NCBI GenBank assembly: GCA_000690595.2
Contig: JHUT02000001.1
Span: 372,001-436,000, forward strand
Length of the DNA: 64,000 nucleotides
Reading direction: 5' to 3'
Source of the DNA: Natrinema mahii
Lineage (GTDB): Archaea; Halobacteriota; Halobacteria; Halobacteriales; Natrialbaceae
Part shown: in pieces, positions 33,241 through 41,616 of the stretch
How the letters are laid out: the number at the start of each line of letters is the position of its first letter
Numbering within the stretch: the first letter of the stretch is position 1
Notes under the pieces: generated by a model
The model's input: the letters and a program-made list of their open reading frames with translations, nothing else
What the model was told of the DNA's origin: nothing
Databases searched by the model: none
Program-made: the position numbers and the translations under genes

Positions 33241-34524
33241 ATGGACAGGTCGGACCGGGGACTCTCGCGTCGCGGATTCGTCAAGAGCGCCGTCGCCGTC
33301 GGCGGTGCGGCCGCGCTCGCCGCCTGCCTCCAGCGCGAGGAGACCGAGGACGTCCCGCAGGCCGTCCGCTCGCCCGACGAACTCCCGACCCGACAGCACG
33401 CCTGGAACGAGTTCCTCGCGACGGACGACCACGGCAACGACGTGCCGCCCCGCCACCACCTCCTGCTGGCCCTCGAGTACGTCGGCGACGGCCCCGCCGA
33501 CGTCGCCGACGAGCGCGACCAGCTCGAGGCCGCGTTCCGGACCCTCGAGCGGGCCTACAAACGGGGCAACGAGGGGCTCGCCTTTACCGTGGGCTATGGC
33601 CCCGCGTACTTCGATCGCTTCGAGGCCGACCTCGAGGGGGTCGAACTGCCCGAGCCCGAGCCGCTGACCGAACTGGAGGATCCCGCCCTCGACGAGTACG
33701 ATGCGCTGGTGCATCTGGCCAGCGACTACGGCCACGTCACCTTGAGCGCCGAGGAGGCGTTGAAAGGCGAACTCGAGGAGCTGAACGGACTCGCGGTCGA
33801 GGGCACGCTCGAGGGGGTCTTCGAGATCGCCGAACGCCGGACGGGGTTCATCGGCCGCGGGCTCCCGGCGGAGAACCAGTCGGGCGTCGCCGGCATCCCC
33901 GACGGCGAGCCGGTCCCCGAGGACGCGCCGATGTTCATGGGATTCAAATCCGGCTTTCGACGCACGCAGGCCAGCGAGGACCGCGTGACGATCGACGAGG
34001 GACCGTTCGCCGGCGGAACCACGATCCACCTCTCGAAGCTCCACCTGCATCTCCAGCAGTGGTACGATCAGGACAGCCGCGAGCAACGCGTCGCCAAGAT
34101 GTTCTCGCCGACCCACGCCGACGAGGGCGTCGTCGAGGGGGCCGGCCACAACCTCGGCGACTCGAGTCGGGTGGCCGAGGTCGCGGACGCGGCCGACGAG
34201 GCCGCCCGAACGAAGGGGACGGTCGGCCACGCACAGAAGACCGCTCGCGCCCGCGAAGACGGCGAACCGATCATCCTCCGGCGGGACTTCGACTCGACCG
34301 ACGACGACCGGGCCAGCCTTCACTTCCTCTCGTTGCAGCGCTCGATCGCGGACTTCGTAAAGACCCGCGAGGCGATGACCGGCGGCGACCTCACCAAGGG
34401 GTCGGTCGGCCGGCGAACGAACAACGGTATCCTCCAGTACATCACCGTCGGGAACCGGGCGAACTACCTCGTGCCGCCCCGGGAACGGCGGGCCTTGCCC
34501 GAGCCGACGGCGACGTCTGAGTGA
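33241..34524 (+). CDS. Tat-exported Dyp-type peroxidase-like protein
   Basis: A 427-residue protein with a Tat signal: LSRRGFVKSAVAVGGAAALA followed by a lipobox-like AAC (cysteine about residue 29), so export as a lipoprotein is likely. The mature part resembles the Dyp/chlorite-dismutase superfamily; the late block HAQKTARARED with IILRRDF and RASLHFLSLQRSIADFVKTR is like the C-terminal heme-binding half of Dyp peroxidases. The classic GxxDG motif is not clear. I infer a heme peroxidase-like role at the outer cell surface; haloarchaeal relatives often carry only a DUF label. Confidence 0.62.
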   Translation: MDRSDRGLSRRGFVKSAVAVGGAAALAACLQREETEDVPQAVRSPDELPTRQHAWNEFLATDDHGNDVPPRHHLLLALEYVGDGPADVADERDQLEAAFRTLERAYKRGNEGLAFTVGYGPAYFDRFEADLEGVELPEPEPLTELEDPALDEYDALVHLASDYGHVTLSAEEALKGELEELNGLAVEGTLEGVFEIAERRTGFIGRGLPAENQSGVAGIPDGEPVPEDAPMFMGFKSGFRRTQASEDRVTIDEGPFAGGTTIHLSKLHLHLQQWYDQDSREQRVAKMFSPTHADEGVVEGAGHNLGDSSRVAEVADAADEAARTKGTVGHAQKTARAREDGEPIILRRDFDSTDDDRASLHFLSLQRSIADFVKTREAMTGGDLTKGSVGRRTNNGILQYITVGNRANYLVPPRERRALPEPTATSE

Positions 34525-34551
34525 GAACGCGAGCGAACGGTGGGAATTTGA

Positions 34552-34992
34552 TCAGCGCGAATCGGACGGAGCGTGCGTCCGACCCGCGCTTGCTGCGAGG
34601 TCGTCGAACATGGCCGCGGCGTCGTCGGCCATCGGATAGGCGTCGTGATAGGGGTCGATCTCGCGGTCAGTCCCCGAGACGACCCGCACGGCGTCCGCGA
34701 GTCGCTCGTAGGTCTCGCCGACGATGTCCCGAACCAGCACCGGCATCCCCGCCCGCTCGCAGAGTTCGGTCGCGGCCGCACGGCCCGCCCAGACGGTCTC
34801 GGCCTCGCAATCCGCGAAAAAGAGCGCGAACGGCGTCTCGCCGAACTGTGCCTCGAGGAACCGCTGTGCCGCCGGCTCCGACCACGCGACGACGCCGACG
34901 GACTCGAGTTGGCGCACGGCGGTCGAGGCGGCCGAACAGAACGGGCAGTCGCCGTCGGAGAGCAGGACGCCGGTGAACCGCGGCTCGGTCAT
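34552..34992 (-). CDS. DCC-family thiol-disulfide oxidoreductase (DUF393)
   Basis: A 146-residue protein with DGDCPFCS near residue 13, the DxxCxxC hallmark of the DCC/DUF393 thioredoxin-like family, followed by FLEAQFGETPFALFFAD. Such proteins are predicted thiol-disulfide oxidoreductases; partners are unknown. It faces the peroxidase-like gene and lies upstream in a run with the 2Fe-2S ferredoxin, all redox-related. Confidence 0.85.
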   Translation of the reverse strand: MTEPRFTGVLLSDGDCPFCSAASTAVRQLESVGVVAWSEPAAQRFLEAQFGETPFALFFADCEAETVWAGRAAATELCERAGMPVLVRDIVGETYERLADAVRVVSGTDREIDPYHDAYPMADDAAAMFDDLAASAGRTHAPSDSR

Positions 34993-35067
34993 ACCCGAGC
35001 GTCGGTCGCGGGCATCGAAAACGTTCGGCGGGCAGTCGCCGGTGCCGGTCGGCTCGAGCGGGGAGGT

Positions 35068-35442
35068 CTAGCCGAGTTTCGACCGCCCCGGCGGCCTGTC
35101 GTGGTCGGCCCGATGGCGGAGCAGTTCGTCGTACTGTTCGACCACGATGACGCAGTCGGCGCGGGGCCGAGCGACGCAGGTCAACACGAAGTTCTCGGCC
35201 TCGTCTTCGGGGTAGTACCGCTTCGCGTTACTGTGGTCGAGTTCCCCCTCGAGCAGTCGCGCGCCGCAGGTGATACACCACCCCTGCTGGCAGTCCGCGG
35301 AGAGCCACAGCCCCGCCCGGCGGGCCGCCGCGAGGATCGCCTCGTCCGCGCGGACATCGATAGTCCGTGACTCGCCGGCGGCCTCGAGGTCGGCGTCGTC
35401 GGGCACGCGGAGTTCGACCTCCCACGTCGTGGGCGCTGTCAC
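35068..35442 (-). CDS. 2Fe-2S plant-type ferredoxin
   Basis: A 124-residue ferredoxin, GTG start. The cluster-binding pattern is CQQGWCITC with a further cysteine in VLTCVARP (CX4CX2C...C). There is an acidic N-terminal extension typical of halophilic ferredoxins, but the protein differs from the main haloarchaeal ferredoxin by its short insertion and basic tail. It carries single electrons for soluble oxidoreductases. A 75-base gap separates it from the DCC gene. Confidence 0.88.
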   Translation of the reverse strand: MTAPTTWEVELRVPDDADLEAAGESRTIDVRADEAILAAARRAGLWLSADCQQGWCITCGARLLEGELDHSNAKRYYPEDEAENFVLTCVARPRADCVIVVEQYDELLRHRADHDRPPGRSKLG

Positions 35443-35477
35443 GGGTACACCTACGGCCGACGGCGAAAAAGGGCTGG

Positions 35478-35808
35478 GTCGGCGGTCCCAAGCCCCTCGA
35501 CGTCGCCGCCTGCGCGATCAACCGCCACGACCGCTGGATCCTCGAGGGGGATTCGGCGATGGTCGACGCCGACGACCTGCCGTTCGTCACGGGGCTGGAC
35601 GCGACATCGCGAGCCTCTTTCTGGGTCACAAGCAGATCGTCGGCTCCACGAGTGGACCCAGGACGACCTCCGGCGGCTCGTCGAGTTGACCGCCGACGGC
35701 GAACTCGCCCCCGAAATCGACGAGACCGACGCGCTCGCGGACACCGACGCGGCGTTCGCGGCGATGCAAGACCGGGAGAGCGTCGGCAATATCGTCGTCG
35801 AGCCGTAA
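35478..35808 (+). pseudogene. Zinc-type alcohol dehydrogenase remnant
   Basis: Two pieces of one MDR alcohol dehydrogenase remain. The first reads VAACAINRHDRWILEGD and then DADDLPFVTGLD (35478-35599), the N-terminal zinc-domain start. At about 35600 it jumps in another frame to RDIASLFLGHKQIVGSTSG, the region near residue 270 of such enzymes, so about 200 codons are missing. One further frameshift near 35655 precedes LRRLVELTADGELAPEID and ends NIVVEP with TAA at 35808. No initiation codon fits. It is a deleted, decayed gene. Confidence 0.75.
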
Positions 35809-35868
35809 TTCGCGACCCCGACGACCGCCGCGTTTCTGCCGCCCTACTTGTCTATCGCCCGGGCGGGA

Positions 35869-35985
35869 ATGAAAGGGGCTCGCGCTCTGGACGAACCCGG
35901 GCGACGCAAGCACCGCAGGGAGTGAGCGAAGCGAACGACCGAGGCGCACAGCGAGTCCTGGGAGTCCAGAGCGTGAGGGGCTTTC
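35869..35985. repeat. Inverted-repeat element beside the pseudogene
   Basis: GAAAGGGGCTCGCGCTCTGG (to AC at 35892) and GTCCAGAGCGTGAGGGGCTT (from 35964) are inverted repeats with a perfect GTCCAGAGCG core. The interior is rich in gagtgagcgaagcgaac-type sequence. It looks like a small non-coding mobile or recombination-prone element; no transposase is present. Confidence 0.5.
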
Positions 35986-36095
35986 AGGATCGTCGCGTCG
36001 GTGCAGATCAAATAGAACCACCGGTCGCAGGCACACACGGCTAAGCAAGAAGACGCCGGCCCGACCTATTTTGCGCCGGTCACCGTCGCTTCCGT

Positions 36096-36872
36096 ATGAC
36101 GACCATCGCCATCACCGGCGCGGCGGGCAACGTCGGCCGGGAGGCAATCGCCGCGTTCTCCGACGGCGATCACGACCTCGCGTTGTTTACCCACAGTGAG
36201 ACCGACGACCTCGAGTCCGAAACCCTCGAGATCACCGATCGCGAGGCGTTTCTCGAGGCGCTCGCGGGCCAGGACGTCCTGCTCCATCTCGCGGCCAACC
36301 CCTCCCCGCGGGCCGCGTGGGACGAGGTGCGCGAGCCCAACGTCGACGGCGTCTACAACGCCTTCGAGGCGGCGGCCGCAAACGACCTCGAGCGGGTGGT
36401 CTTCGCGAGTTCGAACCACGCGGTCAACATGCAAAACGCCGTCTCGGGGATCCGGCCGGAGTCGACGGTCGGCAAACCGGAGATCGTTCGGCCGGGCGAT
36501 CCGACCGACCCCGACACCTACTACGGCGTCACGAAGGTCTTCGGCGAGGCGATGGGGTCGTACTACGCGGCGCGCCACGGGCTCGAGGTGGTGAACCTGC
36601 GGATCGGCTGGCTGCTCAGCCGCGACGAACTCCGCGCGGAGTGTCGCGAGCGCGACGGGGCCGGCGAGCGCTACGCCCGCGCGATGTGGCTCAGTCCCGG
36701 CGACTGTCGACGGTTGCTCGAGGCGGCCGCGACGGCAACGCTCGAGGACTCGCCGCTTATCGCACACGGCATCTCCGACAATTCGGAGCGGTTCCTCTCG
36801 CTGTCCGAGACCATGCAGGCGCTTCGGTACCGGCCGCAAGACGACGCCGAGGCAGTGCTGGACGGCGAGTAG
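36096..36872 (+). CDS. NAD-dependent epimerase/dehydratase, Azf/uronate dehydrogenase-like
   Basis: A 258-residue short-chain dehydrogenase of the extended type. ITGAAGNVGREA is the nucleotide-binding glycine motif, FASSNHAVN carries the catalytic serine, and YYGVTKVFGEAMG the Tyr-x3-Lys pair. AMWLSPGDCRRLLEAA and HGISDN near the end are shared with haloarchaeal glucose-6-phosphate dehydrogenase Azf and with bacterial uronate dehydrogenases. It is therefore a sugar (C1) oxidising NAD enzyme by inference; which sugar is open. It is followed 62 bases later by a small membrane-protein gene. Confidence 0.82.
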   Translation: MTTIAITGAAGNVGREAIAAFSDGDHDLALFTHSETDDLESETLEITDREAFLEALAGQDVLLHLAANPSPRAAWDEVREPNVDGVYNAFEAAAANDLERVVFASSNHAVNMQNAVSGIRPESTVGKPEIVRPGDPTDPDTYYGVTKVFGEAMGSYYAARHGLEVVNLRIGWLLSRDELRAECRERDGAGERYARAMWLSPGDCRRLLEAAATATLEDSPLIAHGISDNSERFLSLSETMQALRYRPQDDAEAVLDGE

Positions 36873-36934
36873 AACGACCGGCGAGGACCCGCCGAATCGA
36901 AAGACCGAACACCGATACGTTCGTACCGACCCAT

Positions 36935-37273
36935 ATGTCAGTCAAGGTGTCCGAGTCGACGGGGTACGGGCCCAACACCCAGATGTCCCTGTTCGGCTAT
37001 ATCATGGCCGCGGTACTCGTGATCGTCTTGCTTCCGCTGATCCCGGTCCTGATTCCGGTCTGGATCCTCTGGAAGGTGTTCGTCGCCGAGGAGGAGTTCG
37101 GCCACAGCTTCGAGGACTGGCGGCGCGACACCGGCCGTACCCCCGATGACCGTGCGGCCGCCGCCGCCGAGGCGGAATCCGCGGCCGCCGAAGCAGAGGC
37201 CGCCGAGGGCGACGACGCGGCGGACGACGCCGAGTCCGAGGACGAAACCGAACAGGCGGCTGCGGAGTCCTGA
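36935..37273 (+). CDS. Small membrane protein with acidic Ala-rich tail
   Basis: A 112-residue protein of unknown function found, as far as I recall, only in haloarchaea. Residues 18-48 (LFGYIMAAVLVIVLLPLIPV region) form one or two membrane helices. The segment EEEFGHSFEDWRRDTGRTPDD follows, and the last 45 residues are an Ala/Glu/Asp-rich low-complexity tail, probably cytoplasmic. It may be co-transcribed with the upstream dehydrogenase. Confidence 0.72.
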   Translation: MSVKVSESTGYGPNTQMSLFGYIMAAVLVIVLLPLIPVLIPVWILWKVFVAEEEFGHSFEDWRRDTGRTPDDRAAAAAEAESAAAEAEAAEGDDAADDAESEDETEQAAAES

Positions 37274-37306
37274 CGCGAGACCGTTCTACTGTCGCTCGAG
37301 GACGAT

Positions 37307-38317
37307 CTAGTCGTCGGCGCTGGCGGCCGCGACCAGATCCGACGGCGGACCGCCGGGGAGGGCGTCGCGGTCGTGTGGTTTCTCGAAGTCCAAATCGGGT
37401 CCGCGGGCGACGATCCGGTGGGGGTTGACGTCCGGGTGGGTCGTGTAGTAGTGTTCCTTGATGTGAGCCATGTTCACCGTCTCGGCGACCCCCGGCGTCT
37501 GATAGAGGTCCCGCAGGTACGGCCAGAGGTTGTCGTACTCGCGGATGTACTGGACGTTACACATGAAGTGCGTATGATAGATGTTGTCGAACCGGACGAG
37601 CGTCGTGAACATCGCGATATCGGCCTCGGTCAGCCGGTCGCCGGCGAGGTAGCGCTGGTCTTCTAGCACCTCGTCCCAGTGGGAAAGCGCCGCGAACAGG
37701 TCGTCGACCGCCTCGTCGTAGGGGCCCTGCTTCGTCGCGAAGCCGGCCCGGTAGACGCCGTTGTTGATCGGCTCGTAGATGTCGTCGATGATCCGGTCGA
37801 CCTCGTCGCGATAGCCCTCGGGATAGAGATCGACGTCCCGCCGAGCGTAGTCGTCGAACTCGGTGTCGAGCATCCGCATGATCTCTTCGGACTCGTTGTT
37901 GACGATGGTCTCTTCCTCTTTGTCCCACAGCACCGGCACCGTCACGCGACAGGTCGCCTCCGGATCCGCCGCGACGTACAGTTCCCGGAGGTAGTCGGCG
38001 TCGCGGACATGATCGCGCGTACAGCCCGCCTTCTCGGGCGAGAACTGCCAGCCGTCCTCGTCCCGGAAGGGATCGACGATCGAGACCGAGATCGCGTCCT
38101 CGAGGCCCTTCAGCGCCCGCGTCACGAGCGTCCGGTGGGCCCACGGACAGGCGTAGGAAACGTAGAGGTGATACCGGCCCGCCTCCGGCTGGAACCGGGC
38201 GTCTGGGGCGTCGCGGACTCGGTCGCGGAACGGCGTCGTCTGGCGCTCGAACGAGCCGTCGTCGTCCGTCGACTCGTACGCGTCGGTTCGCCACTCGCCG
38301 TCGACGAGCATGTTCAT
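37307..38317 (-). CDS. Xi-class glutathione S-transferase family protein (YqjG/ECM4-like)
   Basis: A 336-residue protein of the glutathionyl-hydroquinone reductase family. SYACPWAHRTLVTRALKGLE contains the CPWAHRT active-site motif with the catalytic cysteine at about residue 57. The C-terminal helical GST domain has YLAGDRLTEADIAMFTTLVRFD. Haloarchaea use gamma-glutamylcysteine rather than glutathione, so that thiol is the likely cosubstrate. The ATG at 38317 is preferred; two other in-frame ATGs lie at 38311 and 38344. Confidence 0.9.
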   Translation of the reverse strand: MNMLVDGEWRTDAYESTDDDGSFERQTTPFRDRVRDAPDARFQPEAGRYHLYVSYACPWAHRTLVTRALKGLEDAISVSIVDPFRDEDGWQFSPEKAGCTRDHVRDADYLRELYVAADPEATCRVTVPVLWDKEEETIVNNESEEIMRMLDTEFDDYARRDVDLYPEGYRDEVDRIIDDIYEPINNGVYRAGFATKQGPYDEAVDDLFAALSHWDEVLEDQRYLAGDRLTEADIAMFTTLVRFDNIYHTHFMCNVQYIREYDNLWPYLRDLYQTPGVAETVNMAHIKEHYYTTHPDVNPHRIVARGPDLDFEKPHDRDALPGGPPSDLVAAASADD

Positions 38318-38407
38318 ACTCACATTCAGGGCCGGATCCCTCATATGCCCTCGCTAACACTCGTGTCACCCGACTCGAGGCGCGTCGATCCGCGACGCCG
38401 CGCGGCG

Positions 38408-39397
38408 TCAAAAGAAAGCGCTGACGATCCAGTAGCCCGCGCCGGCCGCGACGAGGGCGGCCCCCTCGAGGCGGGTCAGCCGCCGGCCCGTCGCGAGGAC
38501 GACCGTTGCGAACGCGGTCAGGGCGGCGAGCCACCCGAGCGCGAGAACGACCGCCGGATCGACGGCCAGCGGGCGGACCGCGGCGGCCAGTCCCAGTACC
38601 CCGAGGACGTTGAAGACGCTCGAGCCGACGACGTTGCCCGCGGCGATCCCGGTGTCGCCCCGGCGGGCGGCCACGACGGAGGTCACTAGCTCCGGCAGCG
38701 ACGTGCCGGCTGCGACGATCGTCGCGCCGACGACCCATTCGGAGATCCCCGCCGAGAGGGCCAGTCCGACCGCGGCGTCGACCAGCACGCGCCCGCCGAC
38801 GATCACGATCGCGAGCCCCGCCACGGTGCGGCCGGCCTCGAGGCCGAGGCGGACTGCTCGCCCGTCGCCGTCGCCCGTGACGGACGAGGCCGCGTCGTCG
38901 GTTCCGTCGCTCGAGTCGCCCGTCGGCTCGCCTGCCTCGTTCCCGCTCCTGACCGCGATCACGAGCGCGCCGAGATAGCACGCGAGCAGCGCGAGGAGGA
39001 CGGCCCCCTCGAGCCGCGAGACGAGGGCGTTCGCGAGGACGGCGACCGCGACGACCGTCGAGGCGGCCATCGCCAGCACGTCCCGCCGGAGCAGCGGCTC
39101 GGAAACGCGAAACGGTGCGATGACGGCGACGAGTCCAAGGATCACGCCCAGGTTGAACACGTTCGAGCCGACGACGTTGCCGACCGCCACATCGCCCTGA
39201 CCCTCGAGGGCGGCCCCCGTCGAGACGACGACCTCTGGCGCGGACGTGCCGAAGGCGACCACCGTGAGCCCGACGACGAGCGCCGAGATCCCGGCCGCAC
39301 CCGCGAGTCTCGCGGCACCGGTCACGAGGAAGCGAGCGCCGACCCAGAGCGCGAGGACGCCGACGGCCAGCGAGACGGCGTCTCCGAGGGGGACCAT
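38408..39397 (-). CDS. Calcium/sodium antiporter (CaCA family, YrbG-like)
   Basis: A 329-residue membrane exchanger with ten helices in two inverted halves. The two alpha-repeats are FGTSAPEVVVSTGAALEGQG with GNVVGSNVFN, and AAGTSLPELVTSVVAARRGD with GNVVGSSVFN. An acidic cytoplasmic loop (about 150-185) separates the halves. It moves Ca2+ against Na+ across the cell membrane. It is divergent from the DNA methyltransferase gene. Confidence 0.92.
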   Translation of the reverse strand: MVPLGDAVSLAVGVLALWVGARFLVTGAARLAGAAGISALVVGLTVVAFGTSAPEVVVSTGAALEGQGDVAVGNVVGSNVFNLGVILGLVAVIAPFRVSEPLLRRDVLAMAASTVVAVAVLANALVSRLEGAVLLALLACYLGALVIAVRSGNEAGEPTGDSSDGTDDAASSVTGDGDGRAVRLGLEAGRTVAGLAIVIVGGRVLVDAAVGLALSAGISEWVVGATIVAAGTSLPELVTSVVAARRGDTGIAAGNVVGSSVFNVLGVLGLAAAVRPLAVDPAVVLALGWLAALTAFATVVLATGRRLTRLEGAALVAAGAGYWIVSAFF

Positions 39398-39479
39398 CGT
39401 ACCGGACCCCTTCGGACGGGGCCGCCAAAAACGACGGGGACGGCCCCCCGGCGCTCGAGCGGGCGAGTCGCGAAAGGAG

Positions 39480-39488
39480 TATTTAAAC
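39480..39488 (+). promoter_or_regulatory. TATA box for the DNA methyltransferase gene
   Basis: TATTTAAAC is centred 27 bases before the ATG at 39511, consistent with leaderless transcription. Confidence 0.6.
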
Positions 39489-39510
39489 GGGTCGCGCGAT
39501 CACTCGAGGT

Positions 39511-40605
39511 ATGGCAGACGACGGGGACCGGCACCGCCAGAGCCGGCTGTTCACGGACGACGACGGCGGGTTCGACGCCGAGCGCGCACGCGAGGAGTCC
39601 CTGCCCGTCGAGGACGGCGAGGTGATCGACACCGACGAACTGGCCGATCACCAGACCTACCTCGAGGGCCGCGGGATCTACGACGAGCGCAACCGGGTCA
39701 ACGACCTCACCGGCAAGGAGTGGAAGTACGCCACCAAGTCCGTGATCCCCGAGGGGTACCCGCCGGACCTCCAGCACGATCTCCGGGGCGAACACGGCGG
39801 GCAGAAACCCCCGCGACTCTGCGCGGAGTTGATCGGCCGGTTCAGCAAGGCCGGCGACACCGTCCTCGATCCCTTCGCCGGCGTCGGCGGCACCTTGCTG
39901 GGCGCGAGCCTCTGTGAACACGAGGGGACCGGCCTGCGGGAGGCCATCGGCTTCGAGCGCACGCGCCGATGGGTCGAGATCTACGAGACGGCCCTCGTCC
40001 GGGAAAACGAGGAGCGACGCGAGCGCGGCGACCCGCCGCTGGCCGAGCAGGACATGCGCCACGGCGACTGCGCCGAGCTGATCGAGGGGGTTCCCGACGA
40101 CTCGGTTGATCTCCTGTTGACCGACGTCCCCTACTGGCACATGGACGAACTCGAGCAGACGCGCAACGAACGCCGGACCCGCGAGAGCAGCCTGGGTTCG
40201 TTCGGCGGACCGACGGCCGACGATGCGAACGGCGAGAGCGGCGACGGCGACGCGGACTCCGCGTCCCACAAAGCGGGGGCGGCCGACGGCGAGTGGGAGA
40301 CGAAAGCCGACTGGCTCGACGATATGGCCGCGAAGTTCGACCGCTTTGCGGACGCGGTCGCGCCGGAGGGCCACGTCGTCGTCTTCATCGGCGACATGTA
40401 CCGCGACCAGTCCTACGAGTTCCTCTCCGCCGAACTCGCGCAGGCGATCGAGGCCGCCGCACCGCTGACGCTGGCGGCGACGCTGATCTGGTACGATCCG
40501 ACGAAGGACCTCCACGTCTACGGCTACCCGTTCTCGTTCGTCCCGTCGATGGTCCACCAGAACGTCCTCGTCTTCCGACCCGCCGACGATTCGGACGCGA
40601 CCTGA
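39511..40605 (+). CDS. Orphan amino-group DNA methyltransferase
   Basis: A 364-residue N4-cytosine/N6-adenine-type methyltransferase. VLDPFAGVGGT (about 116-125) is the S-adenosylmethionine-binding motif, and LLTDVPYWHM (about 201-210) corresponds to catalytic motif IV, with TDVPYW in place of the common (S/D)PPY. An acidic variable insert (about 228-255) follows. No restriction endonuclease is adjacent, so it is an orphan enzyme. Its NDLTGKEWKYATKSVIPEGY block recalls the widespread haloarchaeal CTAG-modifying orphan methylase (Zim), but this is from memory. Confidence 0.78.
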   Translation: MADDGDRHRQSRLFTDDDGGFDAERAREESLPVEDGEVIDTDELADHQTYLEGRGIYDERNRVNDLTGKEWKYATKSVIPEGYPPDLQHDLRGEHGGQKPPRLCAELIGRFSKAGDTVLDPFAGVGGTLLGASLCEHEGTGLREAIGFERTRRWVEIYETALVRENEERRERGDPPLAEQDMRHGDCAELIEGVPDDSVDLLLTDVPYWHMDELEQTRNERRTRESSLGSFGGPTADDANGESGDGDADSASHKAGAADGEWETKADWLDDMAAKFDRFADAVAPEGHVVVFIGDMYRDQSYEFLSAELAQAIEAAAPLTLAATLIWYDPTKDLHVYGYPFSFVPSMVHQNVLVFRPADDSDAT

Positions 40606-40760
40606 CCGTCGTCAGTCGGTCGTCTGACGCAGTTTTATTGGGTTCGAATCCGTCGGAACGAACAGGCGCGCTGGCGGCCTCCCCACCCCTCCCCCATCCG
40701 TCCGTCCGCGCGCCTACTACCGTTCCTCTCCCCCCTTTTGAGCCGACCGCGACCGACGGG

Positions 40761-41423
40761 TCAAGCGCCTGCGGGCAACAGCGTCGAGCGGACGTCGGCC
40801 GCGCGATCGGTCTCGGTGATGACCGCGACTTCGTCGCCGACCTCGAGTTCGGTCCCGGGCAGCGGGATGGTCAGCGGTTCGCGGGCGCGCCCGTGGGCGT
40901 AGATCCGCGCGGCCTCGGGCAGGTCGAGTTCGCTCATCCGCTTGCCAACCGCGGGCGACCCCTCTCGGATCTCGAGGACGGTCAGCTGGAGGTTCGCCGC
41001 GAGGTCGGCGACGACGTTGAAGTCGCCGCCCAGAAGCGCCGTCTTCGCGCCCGCAGCGCCCAGCCGCTCGGGGTAGATGATCTCGTCGACCTCCGCGGCG
41101 TACTTCTCGTAGATGTCCTCGCGGTAGTCCTCATCGATCCGCAAGACGGTCCGACAGCCGTGGTGGGTCCCGACCATACAGGCCGCGAAGTTGGCGTTGA
41201 GATCGGGCGTGAACGCACCGATCGCGTCGGCGGTCTCGATCCCGGCCATAACGAGGACGTCCTCGTCGGCACCGTCGCCGTGTTCCGTCTCGAGACCGTC
41301 GTCACTGGCGCGCTCGATCCGGTCCATGTCGTCGTCGACGACGACGACGTCGTGACCTTCCTCCGCGAGGATGCGCGCGGTCCGGGAGCCGACTCTGCCG
41401 TACCCCACGATGACAAACCTCAT
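40761..41423 (-). CDS. TrkA family potassium-channel regulatory protein (KTN + RCK_C)
   Basis: A 220-residue protein with an N-terminal NAD-binding KTN domain (MRFVIVGYGRVGSRTARILA, acidic VVVDDD at the end of the second strand) and a C-terminal RCK_C domain (about 135-220; LTVLEIREGSPAVGKRMSEL). Such proteins gate Trk-type K+ uptake or other cation transporters by binding nucleotides. No TrkH or channel gene is adjacent. The ATG at 41423 is fixed by the nucleotide-binding motif. Confidence 0.9.
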   Translation of the reverse strand: MRFVIVGYGRVGSRTARILAEEGHDVVVVDDDMDRIERASDDGLETEHGDGADEDVLVMAGIETADAIGAFTPDLNANFAACMVGTHHGCRTVLRIDEDYREDIYEKYAAEVDEIIYPERLGAAGAKTALLGGDFNVVADLAANLQLTVLEIREGSPAVGKRMSELDLPEAARIYAHGRAREPLTIPLPGTELEVGDEVAVITETDRAADVRSTLLPAGA

Positions 41424-41616
41424 GTGAACGAGGTACACGCTCCGGGGTGAAATACGTTCGTCCGGCATCGCCGCTCGAGGCGGCGCGACACTGTGGCGCT
41501 CGAGGCGGGCATGGGGTCGGCGGGCCCGGGACCATATGCACGAACATGGCCATATTTCGCGTCGATCCGGACAAGAACGCTTAACTAACCCCTGTTGTTA
41601 TGCTCGAGCATCCAAT

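Noticed and set aside
40641-40651. GGTTCGAATCC resembling a tRNA T-arm
   Set aside because: The flanking bases do not form a T-stem and no acceptor, D or anticodon stems surround it. A degraded tRNA or attachment remnant cannot be shown.
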